Source: CAIWHR01 sp963846855 (GTDB taxonomy: Bacteria > Pseudomonadota > Gammaproteobacteria > Burkholderiales > Casimicrobiaceae). Taken from it: a stretch of 64,000 nucleotides of DNA. Each line of letters starts with the position of its first letter. Within the stretch, counting starts at the first letter, position 1. Of this stretch, positions 46,949 through 54,875 are shown in pieces. The position numbers and the translations under genes are program-made. The DNA lies in the NCBI GenBank assembly GCA_963846855.1, contig CAWJXK010000008.1:496001-560000 (forward strand). Reading direction: 5' to 3'. The notes under the pieces were generated by a model. That model was not told the DNA's origin. It searched no databases and worked only from the letters and a program-made list of their open reading frames with translations.

Positions 46949-47689
46949 TCAGAGGGTGACGCCGCCCGACACCTCGATCACTGCGCCATTGATGTAGCTC
47001 GCTTCGTCGGAGGCGAGCCACGCATACGTATTGGCAATCTCTTCCGGACGGCCGAGGCGTCCCATCGGGACCTTTTCCTCCATCATCTGGATCACCTTGT
47101 GCGGCATGGACTTCAGGATCGGGGTCTCGATGAAGCCGGGGCAGATCGCGTTGGAGCGAATGCCCTTCTTGCCGAGCTCGCGCGCCCACGTCTTCATCAT
47201 GCCGATCACGGCGAACTTGCTCGCGGCATAGTTGGTCTGGCCGAAATTGCCGTAGAGGCCGACGATCGACGAGGCGTTGAGGATGCAGCCGGAATGCTGT
47301 TCCAGCATGATGTCGACGACGGCCTTCGTGCAGTTGTAGACGCCCTTGAGGTTGACGTCGATGACGTCGTCGAACTGCTCGTCGGTCATCTTCTTCAACT
47401 GCGCGTCCTGCACGATGCCCGCGTTGTTGACCAGCGTGTCGATCCGGCCCCACCGGGCCATCACGCCCTCGACCATCCGCGCGATGCTGTCCTTGTCGGT
47501 GACGTCGACGCGGAAAGGGAGGGCTTCGCCGCCGCCGTCGTTGATTTCCCCGGCGACGTCGTGGGCGGACGCTTCGTTGATGTCACAGACGGCGACCTTG
47601 GCGCCTTCGTGCGCGAACTTCACGGCGGTCGCGTGCCCGATGCCGGACCCGGCGCCCGTGATGATCGCCACTTTTTCCATCAACCGCAT
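46949..47689 (-). CDS. fabG: SDR oxidoreductase, FabG/PhaB-like 3-oxoacyl reductase
   Basis: A 246-residue short-chain dehydrogenase. The cofactor motif is TGAGSGIGHA, NAG reads NNAGIVQD, the catalytic Ser is in ILNASSIVGLYG and Tyr-x3-Lys in NYAASKFAV. It probably reduces 3-oxoacyl-ACP or acetoacetyl-CoA. A FabG-like or a second PhaB role is possible. Its promoter carries a PhaR-like element and an FNR-like box, which favours carbon-storage or low-oxygen metabolism. Confidence 0.8.
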   Translation of the reverse strand: MRLMEKVAIITGAGSGIGHATAVKFAHEGAKVAVCDINEASAHDVAGEINDGGGEALPFRVDVTDKDSIARMVEGVMARWGRIDTLVNNAGIVQDAQLKKMTDEQFDDVIDVNLKGVYNCTKAVVDIMLEQHSGCILNASSIVGLYGNFGQTNYAASKFAVIGMMKTWARELGKKGIRSNAICPGFIETPILKSMPHKVIQMMEEKVPMGRLGRPEEIANTYAWLASDEASYINGAVIEVSGGVTL

Positions 47690-47737
47690 CGCGTTCTCCC
47701 TTGGAAATGCATCAGTCCGCTGTAACCAAACCTACGC

Positions 47738-47765
47738 ATTATAGTCAACTTGGTGCAATGCACAA
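47738..47765 (-). promoter_or_regulatory. Promoter and PhaR-like element of the SDR gene
   Basis: On the minus strand TTGTGC (47765-47760) and TATAAT (47743-47738) are 16 bases apart, start near 47731. The -35 lies inside TTGTGCATTGCACCAA, a palindrome-like element with the TTGTGC-N2-TGCA core also found at the phasin promoter. Confidence 0.55.
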
Positions 47766-47797
47766 CCTCAATGCGTGACCGATCCGGACGCAAGTGA

Positions 47798-47811
47798 TTG
47801 ACGCTAATCAA
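47798..47811. promoter_or_regulatory. FNR/ANR-like box upstream of the SDR gene
   Basis: TTGACGCTAATCAA matches TTGAT-N4-ATCAA with one mismatch. Its centre is about 73.5 bases upstream of the predicted SDR transcript start, near class I positions. Pattern-based only. Confidence 0.4.
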
Positions 47812-47918
47812 TGATTAAACAGTGGGTTGTAGTTGCGCCTCCGATATGCTGCGCGCCGTCGGTCGGCTCATGGAGGTGCACCGCACCAGATGCGGCACAA
47901 CCCCGGTGCAGATGAACC

Positions 47919-49628
47919 TCAGCCGACTTCCCAGTACTGGATGACGAGCTCCAGCGCCGCGTTGCCGTTCCATTCGTTGACTTCCGGCCGGTAGACGGCC
48001 CGGATCACCGGCGGAAGCGGATCGGTGTGGTTGAAGAGGATTGCGCCGAAGCGCTCGGGCAGTCCCGACCCATGCCGGACCAGCCCCAGCTTGGAGTGCT
48101 TCGCGCCCACCGTGCGCTGATCCGCGACCTCGAACATGCCCTCGAACTGCGGCGCCGGAAAACCCTGGCCCCAGACTTCCGTGCGCAGCGCCTCGGCGAG
48201 GGCGAAATCAAGCTCGCCCGCATCGAGGGCGCCGTCGGTCTCGAGCGTGCGCTGCAGCTGCGCGGGTGAGAGCTGCTCCCGCGCGAGCGCCTCGAACAGC
48301 GCCGCGAAGCGCGGCAGGTCCGCCGCGGCGAGCGAGAGGCCGGCTGCATAGGCGTGCCCACCGAATTTCGCGATGAGCCCCGGCGCGCGCTTGTCGACGA
48401 GGTCGAGCGCGTCGCGCAGGTGAAATCCCGGAATCGAGCGCCCCGATCCCTTGATCTCGCCCGCGCTGCCCGGCGCGAACACGATCGTCGGGCGATGGTA
48501 GCGGTCCTTCAGGCGCGACGCGACGATGCCGACCACGCCCTGGTGCCAGCCGGCGTCGAACAGGCACAGCGTGCACGCGTCGTCGCCGCCGGTGTCGAAG
48601 TCGCGGCCGGCGAGCGCTTTCTGTGCATCCTCCTGCATCGCGACTTCGACTTCGCGCCGCTCGCGGTTGAAGCGATCGAGCTCGACCGCGAGCGGAAGCG
48701 CCGCGATGCCGGTCTCCGCGATGAGGCAGCGGATGCCGATCGACATGTCTGCCATGCGGCCGGCGGCGTTGAGGCGCGGTCCCGCGACGAAGCCGAGGTC
48801 GTAGGCGGTTGCGCGGCGTGCGTCGCGCCCGGCGACCGAGAAGAGCGCCGCCAGCCCCGGTTGCGCGCGCCCGGCGCGGATGCGCGCGAGTCCCTGCGCG
48901 ACCAATGTCCGGTTGAGGCGGTCGAGCCGGACGACGTCGGCGACGGTTCCGAGCGCGACCAGGTCGAGCAGCGCGCCGAGATTGGGCTCGGTGCGCGCGG
49001 CAAAGGCGCCGCGCTCCCGGAGCAGCGCGCGCGTCGCGAGCAGCACGTAGAACATCACGCCGACGCCGGCGAGATGCTTGCCGGGGAATTCGCATCCCGG
49101 CTGATTGGGATTCACGATCAGCGCCGGGTGCGGCAGCGTCGCGGCGGGCAGATGATGGTCGGTGATCAGCACCTCGATGCCGAGCGCCGCCGCCGCGGTG
49201 ACGCCATCGTGGCTTGCGATGCCGTTGTCGACGGTGACGATGAGACGCGGCGAACGTGTCGCCGCCTCCGCGACGATTTCCGGGGTGAGGCCATATCCGA
49301 ATTCGAACCGGTTGGGGACGATGAAATCGACGACCGCGCCGAGCGCCTTGAGGCCGCGGATGCCCACCGCGCACGCGGTGGCGCCATCGGCGTCGTAGTC
49401 CGCGACGATGAGGACCTTCTCGCCGCGCGCGATCGCGTCGGCGAGCCGGGCCGCGGCCGCGTCGATGCCTTTCATCGACGCGAAGGGCGGCAGCCGCGCG
49501 AGGTCCGCGTCGAGCTCGGTGGCGGCGGTGACGCCGCGCGCCGCGAACACCCGCGCCAGCACCGGATGGATTCCGGCGGCGGCGAGAGCGACTGCGGCCG
49601 GCGGGACCGGCCGCTGCACGATGTCCAT
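47919..49628 (-). CDS. recJ: Single-stranded-DNA-specific exonuclease RecJ
   Basis: A 569-residue RecJ, a 5'-3' ssDNA exonuclease of recombination and mismatch repair. DHH-family motifs are VADYDADGATACAVG (I), VTVDNGIAS, ITDHHLPAA (III) and LGTVADVVRL (IV); the DHHA1 part has FGGHAYAAGLS. The start ATG at 49628 overlaps the upstream stop by one base (TGATG). The upstream frame runs further but lacks support. Confidence 0.94.
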   Translation of the reverse strand: MDIVQRPVPPAAVALAAAGIHPVLARVFAARGVTAATELDADLARLPPFASMKGIDAAAARLADAIARGEKVLIVADYDADGATACAVGIRGLKALGAVVDFIVPNRFEFGYGLTPEIVAEAATRSPRLIVTVDNGIASHDGVTAAAALGIEVLITDHHLPAATLPHPALIVNPNQPGCEFPGKHLAGVGVMFYVLLATRALLRERGAFAARTEPNLGALLDLVALGTVADVVRLDRLNRTLVAQGLARIRAGRAQPGLAALFSVAGRDARRATAYDLGFVAGPRLNAAGRMADMSIGIRCLIAETGIAALPLAVELDRFNRERREVEVAMQEDAQKALAGRDFDTGGDDACTLCLFDAGWHQGVVGIVASRLKDRYHRPTIVFAPGSAGEIKGSGRSIPGFHLRDALDLVDKRAPGLIAKFGGHAYAAGLSLAAADLPRFAALFEALAREQLSPAQLQRTLETDGALDAGELDFALAEALRTEVWGQGFPAPQFEGMFEVADQRTVGAKHSKLGLVRHGSGLPERFGAILFNHTDPLPPVIRAVYRPEVNEWNGNAALELVIQYWEVG

Positions 49629-50650
49629 CACGCCCCCTCGCGCGTGGCCGCGACCAGCAGCGACGTGATGTCGGGTCTCCTGAACCGCCGCGCGATGCGT
49701 GCGCTCCAGGGCGGCCGCTGCGCCCTCCATGAAAACGCGCCGCCGCCTGCGTCGGCAAGCACGGTCACGTCGGCGATCGAGCCATGCTCGAGTGCATCGG
49801 CAGCAGGGGTCGCAAACGCGCGATCGATCGCTTCGAAGTCGATCGGTGCCCCCGGCGCGAGAATGACGGTTTGTGCACCCTCGCTCTGCGCGAGCACTGC
49901 GTCGAGATGCGCGGGCAACGGTCGCGCTAACGTACCGACGTGCGCCGCCAGCGCGCCGGCGAGATCGTCTCCGGCGAACGTCGCAATCATGGGTCCCGTC
50001 CCGGATCGCGGCGGCCGCGTGCCGCCCGCCGCGAACCAAACGGCGTTCGCGCTTTGCCGGCCCGTGCGCTCGCGCGCGGCGGTCACGGGATGCGTGAACA
50101 GCAGCATCTGGATTTCCTCCTGCCAGCGCCACCATGCCTTCGCGTCCGCGCCGACGGGCAATTGCGTGCGCAGGCTCTTGCCCTGCGCGGTGTCGAGCGG
50201 CCGCGTCGACATGGCCGGAACATTCGGGGCGCACACGAACCACGCGTCGGGCCGCGGCGCGATGAAGCGAAGACCGTCGCCGGCGAAATGCGCGTTCAGG
50301 GTCGCGATCAGCGCATCCGATTCGGCGGCAGTGAAATCGCGGATCGCGGCGCCGACGTGCGTGTCGTCGCGGCCCGCGACAATCGTCACCGGATCCGCCG
50401 CGAGCCAATACGATGCTCCCGGATCGACGCCGAGCGCCGCAAGCCTGATGGGAGCGATCGGCCAATCGGTCTGCCGCGCAATGCCATAGCGCGCGGCGAG
50501 CGCCGCGGCGAGCCCGTCATTATCGCGCGTCGGTGCGCCAGCGGCCGCGAGAAGCCGCGCGAATCCCGGCATGCGCGGCGGCGCCGGCGCGGCGGGCTCT
50601 GCGACGGACGCGAGCGTGGCGAGGCGGGGAACGACCAGAACGAGATGCAT
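49628..50650 (-). CDS. RpfE-type protein (phosphoglycerate mutase-like), upstream of recJ
   Basis: A 340-residue protein of the family annotated RpfE-type regulatory protein in Burkholderiales and Xanthomonas, where it is also next to recJ. Features are LVLVVPRLATL at the N-terminus, ASYWLAADPVTIVAGRDDTH, and WWRWQEEIQMLLFTHPV, a conserved-looking aromatic block. It shows remote resemblance to cofactor-independent phosphoglycerate mutases but the metal site is not evident. Function unknown; recJ is coupled to it by a TGATG overlap. Confidence 0.7.
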   Translation of the reverse strand: MHLVLVVPRLATLASVAEPAAPAPPRMPGFARLLAAAGAPTRDNDGLAAALAARYGIARQTDWPIAPIRLAALGVDPGASYWLAADPVTIVAGRDDTHVGAAIRDFTAAESDALIATLNAHFAGDGLRFIAPRPDAWFVCAPNVPAMSTRPLDTAQGKSLRTQLPVGADAKAWWRWQEEIQMLLFTHPVTAARERTGRQSANAVWFAAGGTRPPRSGTGPMIATFAGDDLAGALAAHVGTLARPLPAHLDAVLAQSEGAQTVILAPGAPIDFEAIDRAFATPAADALEHGSIADVTVLADAGGGAFSWRAQRPPWSARIARRFRRPDITSLLVAATREGA

Positions 50651-50773
50651 CGGAACGTCCGCGAGAGGCTGGCGCGGTCATCCTAGCATGCGATAATGCG
50701 CCGCCGTCGCGTGTCGGAGCGATGCATCCCGCGAACGCCCGCGCATGAATGCCTTGCGGCCCCCGATCATCCC

Positions 50774-51067
50774 ATGTTGAAACACATCGTCGTCTGGAAG
50801 CTCCGCGACCCGTCGCGCAAGGCGGAGCACGGCGCCGTCGTGAAGGACTCGCTCGAATCGGTGCGCGGCAGGATTCCCGGCCTTCTCGCGATCGAGGTCG
50901 GCCTCGACGCGGGCTACGATGGCGGCGCGGTCGACGTCGCGCTCTACAGCGAATTCGCCGATCGTGCGGCGCTCGACCGCTATCAGCAGCATCCGTTGCA
51001 CCTGGTCGCGAAGGACGTCGTCGCGCCGCTCCTCACCGAGCGCCGCGTCGTCGACTGGGAAACCTGA
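50774..51067 (+). CDS. Dabb family (stress-responsive A/B barrel) protein
   Basis: A 97-residue protein starting MLKHIVVWKLRDPSRKAEHG and containing VGLDAGYDGGAVDVALYSEF and HPLHLVAKDVVAPL, the full Dabb pattern. Such dimeric barrels bind small ligands; the function is unknown. It is divergent from the RpfE-type gene and lies 29 bases upstream of lolC. Confidence 0.85.
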   Translation: MLKHIVVWKLRDPSRKAEHGAVVKDSLESVRGRIPGLLAIEVGLDAGYDGGAVDVALYSEFADRAALDRYQQHPLHLVAKDVVAPLLTERRVVDWET

Positions 51068-51096
51068 CGCCCTTCGCGCCGCCCACGGACCTATCC

Positions 51097-52350
51097 TTGA
51101 CGCCCTACGAGCTCGTCGTCGGACTGCGCTACACGCGCGCTCGCCGCGGATCTGGGCGCAACACGTTCATCTCGTTCATCGCGCTGACGTCGATGGCGGG
51201 CATCGCGCTCGGTGTCGCGGCGCTGATCGTCGTGCTGTCCGTGATGAACGGCTTCCAGGAGGAATTGCGCAACCGGATTCTCGCGGTGGCTTCGCACATC
51301 GAGATCCGCGGCATGCCCGAGTTGAGCGAGGGCGACGCCGCGCAGGCGGCGGCGAAGGCGCAGGCGGCCCCGCACGTGAAGGCGGCAGCACCTTATGTGC
51401 AGGGGCAGGCGATGCTGTCCGCGGGCGACGTGAATCGCGGCGTGATCATTCGCGGCGTGGATCCCGGCAGCGAGGCGAAGGTCGCCGACATCGGCACGCA
51501 CATGCGCACCGGCTCGCTCGACGCGCTCGCGCCCGGCAAATTCGGCATCGTGCTGGGCGCCGAGATCGCACGGGCGATGGGGCTGCGCATGGGCGACCCG
51601 GTCGTCGTCATCGCGCCGCAGGGCACGCTGACCGCCGCCGGCACGCTGCCGCGGCTGAAGACGTTTCACGTCGCCGGCGTGTTCGAGGTCGGCATGTACG
51701 AGTTCGACAGCGGGCTCGCGCTGGTCGACATCGACGACGCGCGCAAGCTCTACCGGCTGGACGGCGTCAGCGGCGTGCGGCTGAAGCTCGACGACCTCTT
51801 CGCGGCGCCGCAAGTCGCGCGCGAGCTCGCGGGCACGCTCGGCGTCAACGCCGAGGTCCGCGACTGGACGATGAACCACGCCAATTTCTTCCGCGCGGTG
51901 CAGATCGAGAAGCGCGTGATGTTCATCATCCTTACGCTGATCATCGCGGTCGCGGCGTTCAACATCGTCTCGGCGCAGGTGATGACCGTCACCGACAAGC
52001 GCGCCGACATCGCGATCCTGCGAACGCTCGGCGCATCGCCGGGATCGATCACCGCGATCTTCATGATCCAGGGCGCGCTGATCGGATTCATCGGCACTCT
52101 GATCGGCGTCGTCGGCGGAGTGGTGCTCGCGCTCAACGTCGGGACGGTGCTGCCCGCGCTCGAGCGCCTGTTCAACACGCAGTTTCTCGACAAGTCCGTC
52201 TATTACATCAACGAGCTGCCGTCCGACCTGCAGCGCGGCGACGTCGTGACCATCGCGCTGATCGCGCTGGCGCTCGCGCTGCTGGCGACGATCTACCCGG
52301 CATGGCGCGCCTCCAAGGTCAATCCGGCGGAGGCGCTGCGCTATGAATGA
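51097..52350 (+). CDS. lolC: Lipoprotein-releasing ABC transporter permease LolC/LolE
   Basis: A 417-residue permease with four membrane helices, opening LTPYELVVGLRYTRARRGSG then NTFISFIALTSMAGIALGVA and ALIVVLSVMNGFQEELRNRI. A large periplasmic domain lies between helices 1 and 2, and the C-terminus has FMIQGALIGFIGTLIGVVGG. It extracts lipoproteins for the LolA chaperone. The start is a TTG at 51097; no ATG gives the family N-terminus. lolD overlaps its end by eight bases. Only one permease gene is present, so it may work as LolF-like homodimer. Confidence 0.9.
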   Translation: MTPYELVVGLRYTRARRGSGRNTFISFIALTSMAGIALGVAALIVVLSVMNGFQEELRNRILAVASHIEIRGMPELSEGDAAQAAAKAQAAPHVKAAAPYVQGQAMLSAGDVNRGVIIRGVDPGSEAKVADIGTHMRTGSLDALAPGKFGIVLGAEIARAMGLRMGDPVVVIAPQGTLTAAGTLPRLKTFHVAGVFEVGMYEFDSGLALVDIDDARKLYRLDGVSGVRLKLDDLFAAPQVARELAGTLGVNAEVRDWTMNHANFFRAVQIEKRVMFIILTLIIAVAAFNIVSAQVMTVTDKRADIAILRTLGASPGSITAIFMIQGALIGFIGTLIGVVGGVVLALNVGTVLPALERLFNTQFLDKSVYYINELPSDLQRGDVVTIALIALALALLATIYPAWRASKVNPAEALRYE

Positions 52351-53023
52351 CGCTCGTGCCGTCATCGAGTGCCGCGGACTCTCCAAGACGTACCGCAGCG
52401 GGCCGCTCGAAGTGGCGGTGCTGCAGGGCGTCGATCTCGCCGTCGGCGCCGGAGAGCGGATCGCGATCGTCGGCGCCTCCGGCGCGGGCAAGAGCACGTT
52501 GCTGCACCTTCTCGGCGGGCTCGACGCACCATCCGCGGGCGAAGTGTGGGTCGACGGCGCCGCGCTGGCCACGCAGACCGAGCGCGGTCGCGGCGAGATC
52601 CGCAATCGCGCGCTCGGGTTCCTCTACCAGTTCCATCATCTGCTGCCCGAATTCACCGCGCTCGAGAATGTCGCGATGCCCCTCGCGATCAGGCGCCTCT
52701 CGCCCGCGGCCGCGCGGGCGGCGGCGCAGGCGATGCTGGAGCGCGTCGGCCTCGCCGAGCGCGTTGCACACCTGCCGGGCGAGCTCTCCGGCGGCGAGCG
52801 CCAGCGCGTCGCGCTCGCGCGGGCGCTCGTCACCGAGCCGCACTGCGTTCTCGCCGACGAGCCGACCGGCAACCTCGACCGGCGCACCGCCGGCCAGGTG
52901 TTCGACCTCATGCTCGAATTGAATCGCGCCGTCGGGACGAGCCTCGTCATCGTCACGCACGATCCGGATCTCGCCGCGCGCACCGATCGCACGCTGCATC
53001 TCGTCGACGGCGCGCTGCGCTGA
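52343..53023 (+). CDS. lolD: Lipoprotein-releasing system ATP-binding protein LolD
   Basis: A 226-residue ABC ATPase. Walker A is VGASGAGKSTLLHLLGGLD, the signature is LSGGERQRVALARAL and Walker B is VLADEPTGNLDRR. The GFLYQFHHLLPEFTALENVA stretch is specific for LolD. It powers lipoprotein release with the upstream permease, whose 3' end it overlaps by eight bases. Confidence 0.95.
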   Translation: MNDARAVIECRGLSKTYRSGPLEVAVLQGVDLAVGAGERIAIVGASGAGKSTLLHLLGGLDAPSAGEVWVDGAALATQTERGRGEIRNRALGFLYQFHHLLPEFTALENVAMPLAIRRLSPAAARAAAQAMLERVGLAERVAHLPGELSGGERQRVALARALVTEPHCVLADEPTGNLDRRTAGQVFDLMLELNRAVGTSLVIVTHDPDLAARTDRTLHLVDGALR

Positions 53024-53047
53024 CGCGCGGGCGCGTCCGGCATTGCC

Positions 53048-54028
53048 TCAAACCGCGAGCGGCGGCTCGGTCATCAGCGCGACCTGCTCGCGCAGCTCCA
53101 GGATCCGGTCCTGCCAGTAGCGCTGCGTGTTGAACCACGGGAACGCCGCGGGAAACGCGGGATCGTCCCAGCGCTGCGCGATCCACGCCGAGTAGTGGAT
53201 GAGGCGAAGCGTGCGCAGCGCCTCGACGAGATGAAGCTCGCGCCGGTCGAAGCGCGCGAAGCCCTCGTAACCGGCAAGAACGTCGGAGAGCTGCCGCGTC
53301 ATGTCGGCGCGATCGCCCGAGAGCAGCATCCACAGGTCCTGCACGGCCGGGCCCATCCGCGCGTCGTCGAAGTCGACGAAGTGCGGGCCGGCGTCGGTCC
53401 ACAGCACGTTGCCGGCGTGGCAGTCGCCGTGAAGGCGCAGCAAGGCGACGTCGCCGGCGCGCGCGTAGCAGTCGCGCGCGCCGTTCAGTGCAAGCTCGGC
53501 GATGCTGCGCCATGCTTCGAGCAGATCGGGGGGCAGGAAATCGTGCGCGAGCAGCCAGTCGCGCGGCGCGGTGCCGAAAGTCTCGAGATCGAGCCGCGGC
53601 CGATGCGCGAACGGCGCGATCGCGCCGACCGCGTGAATGCGCCCGAGGAGCCGGCCGATCCATTGCAGCGTCGCGCGGCTCTCGAGCTCGGGCGCGCGGC
53701 CGCCGCAGCGCGGATAGACGGCGAATCGAAACGGGTCATCGTCGTGCAGCGTCGCGCCCGAGAGCGGCATCGGCGCCACGACGGGAAGCTCGCGCTCCGC
53801 GAGCTCCGCCACGAACGCGTGCTCCTCGCGGATCGCGTCGTCGGACCACCGCTGCGGCCGGTAGAACTTGACGACGACGGGCGGGCCGTCGTCCTGCCAG
53901 GCCTGGTAGACCCGGTTTTCGTAGCTGCCGAGCGCCTGCAGGCGGCCGTCGCCGCGGATTCCCACTCGCGAGAGCGCATCCAGCACGCGGTCGGGCGTCA
54001 GCTTCGCGTACGGATGAGCGGTGTCCAC
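53048..54028 (-). CDS. srkA: Stress response kinase A (YihE/SrkA family)
   Basis: A 326-residue Ser/Thr protein kinase of the APH-like SrkA family, which protects cells during envelope stress. Motifs are VVVKFYRPQRW (ATP-binding Lys), RLHGDCHAGNVLW (catalytic loop) and HFVDFDDARMG (metal-binding Asp). The start is GTG at 54028. It is convergent with lolD and lies downstream of alkA on the same strand. Confidence 0.9.
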   Translation of the reverse strand: MDTAHPYAKLTPDRVLDALSRVGIRGDGRLQALGSYENRVYQAWQDDGPPVVVKFYRPQRWSDDAIREEHAFVAELAERELPVVAPMPLSGATLHDDDPFRFAVYPRCGGRAPELESRATLQWIGRLLGRIHAVGAIAPFAHRPRLDLETFGTAPRDWLLAHDFLPPDLLEAWRSIAELALNGARDCYARAGDVALLRLHGDCHAGNVLWTDAGPHFVDFDDARMGPAVQDLWMLLSGDRADMTRQLSDVLAGYEGFARFDRRELHLVEALRTLRLIHYSAWIAQRWDDPAFPAAFPWFNTQRYWQDRILELREQVALMTEPPLAV

Positions 54029-54065
54029 GCCGCCATTGTACGGGGGGTGACACTGCGGAGCCGGA

Positions 54066-54719
54066 TCAATATTCGACCGGAATCGGGTCGAGCGAGCGCC
54101 ACAGGTACCACGTCGCGACGCTGCGATACGGCTGCCACGCGAGCGCCAGCTCGCGCATTTCGGCGGGCGACATCCGCTCGCCGCCGTTGTAAAGCAGCGC
54201 GACTGCGCGCTGCAATCCGATGTCGCCGATCGGCAGCACGTCGGCGCGCAGCTCGTGGAACATCAGGAACATCTCCGCGGTCCAGCGGCCGATGCCCTTC
54301 ACGTCGACCAGCGCCTCGATCAGCGCCTCGTCGTCGAGCGTGCTCCATCGGGCCGGATCGAGCGTGCCGGACACGAAGTGCGCGGCGAGGTCGCCGAGAT
54401 ATTCGACCTTGCGCTGCGACAACCCGCATCCGCGCAGAATCGTGCGATCCGTCGCGGCGACGCGCTCTGCCGAAAGGTGCGCCGGCCCGCGCGGCTTGCG
54501 CGGAGGGGCCGCGGCGGACAGCACGCGCTGCCAGACCGCGGCCGCGGAGGCGACGGAGATCTGCTGGCCGACGATCGCTCGCGCCAATGTCGTGAACGGG
54601 TCGCCGCGGCGCACGAGATGGATGTCCGGATGGGCGCGAATCAGGCTGCGCAGCACGCGGTCGCGCCGGCCGAGCGTGCGCGTCGCCTCGTCCCAGAATT
54701 CGGGCTTGGACGAGGGCAT
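54066..54719 (-). CDS. alkA: DNA-3-methyladenine glycosylase II (AlkA-like)
   Basis: A 217-residue HhH-GPD glycosylase that excises alkylated bases. The helix-hairpin-helix reads VDVKGIGRWTAEMFLMF and the catalytic Asp is in LPIGDIGLQRAV. ARAIVGQQISVASAAAVWQR matches the usual family phrase. It lacks the N-terminal AlkA domain of E. coli, so it is the short bacterial type. ATG 54719 is the chosen start. Confidence 0.9.
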   Translation of the reverse strand: MPSSKPEFWDEATRTLGRRDRVLRSLIRAHPDIHLVRRGDPFTTLARAIVGQQISVASAAAVWQRVLSAAAPPRKPRGPAHLSAERVAATDRTILRGCGLSQRKVEYLGDLAAHFVSGTLDPARWSTLDDEALIEALVDVKGIGRWTAEMFLMFHELRADVLPIGDIGLQRAVALLYNGGERMSPAEMRELALAWQPYRSVATWYLWRSLDPIPVEY

Positions 54720-54875
54720 GCGCGGGCTTCGAGGCAAGGGAAAGGGTCGGGTTGGCGCGGTGCACGAACGAACGGCGCACCATTGCGGCCGTCCGGTCAA
54801 TTGCCGGGCGAATCGGCCGGGCTTCGACCGTCCGGAAATGGTACATTACGCGGCTTTTTGTTTCCGGGGATTGGA

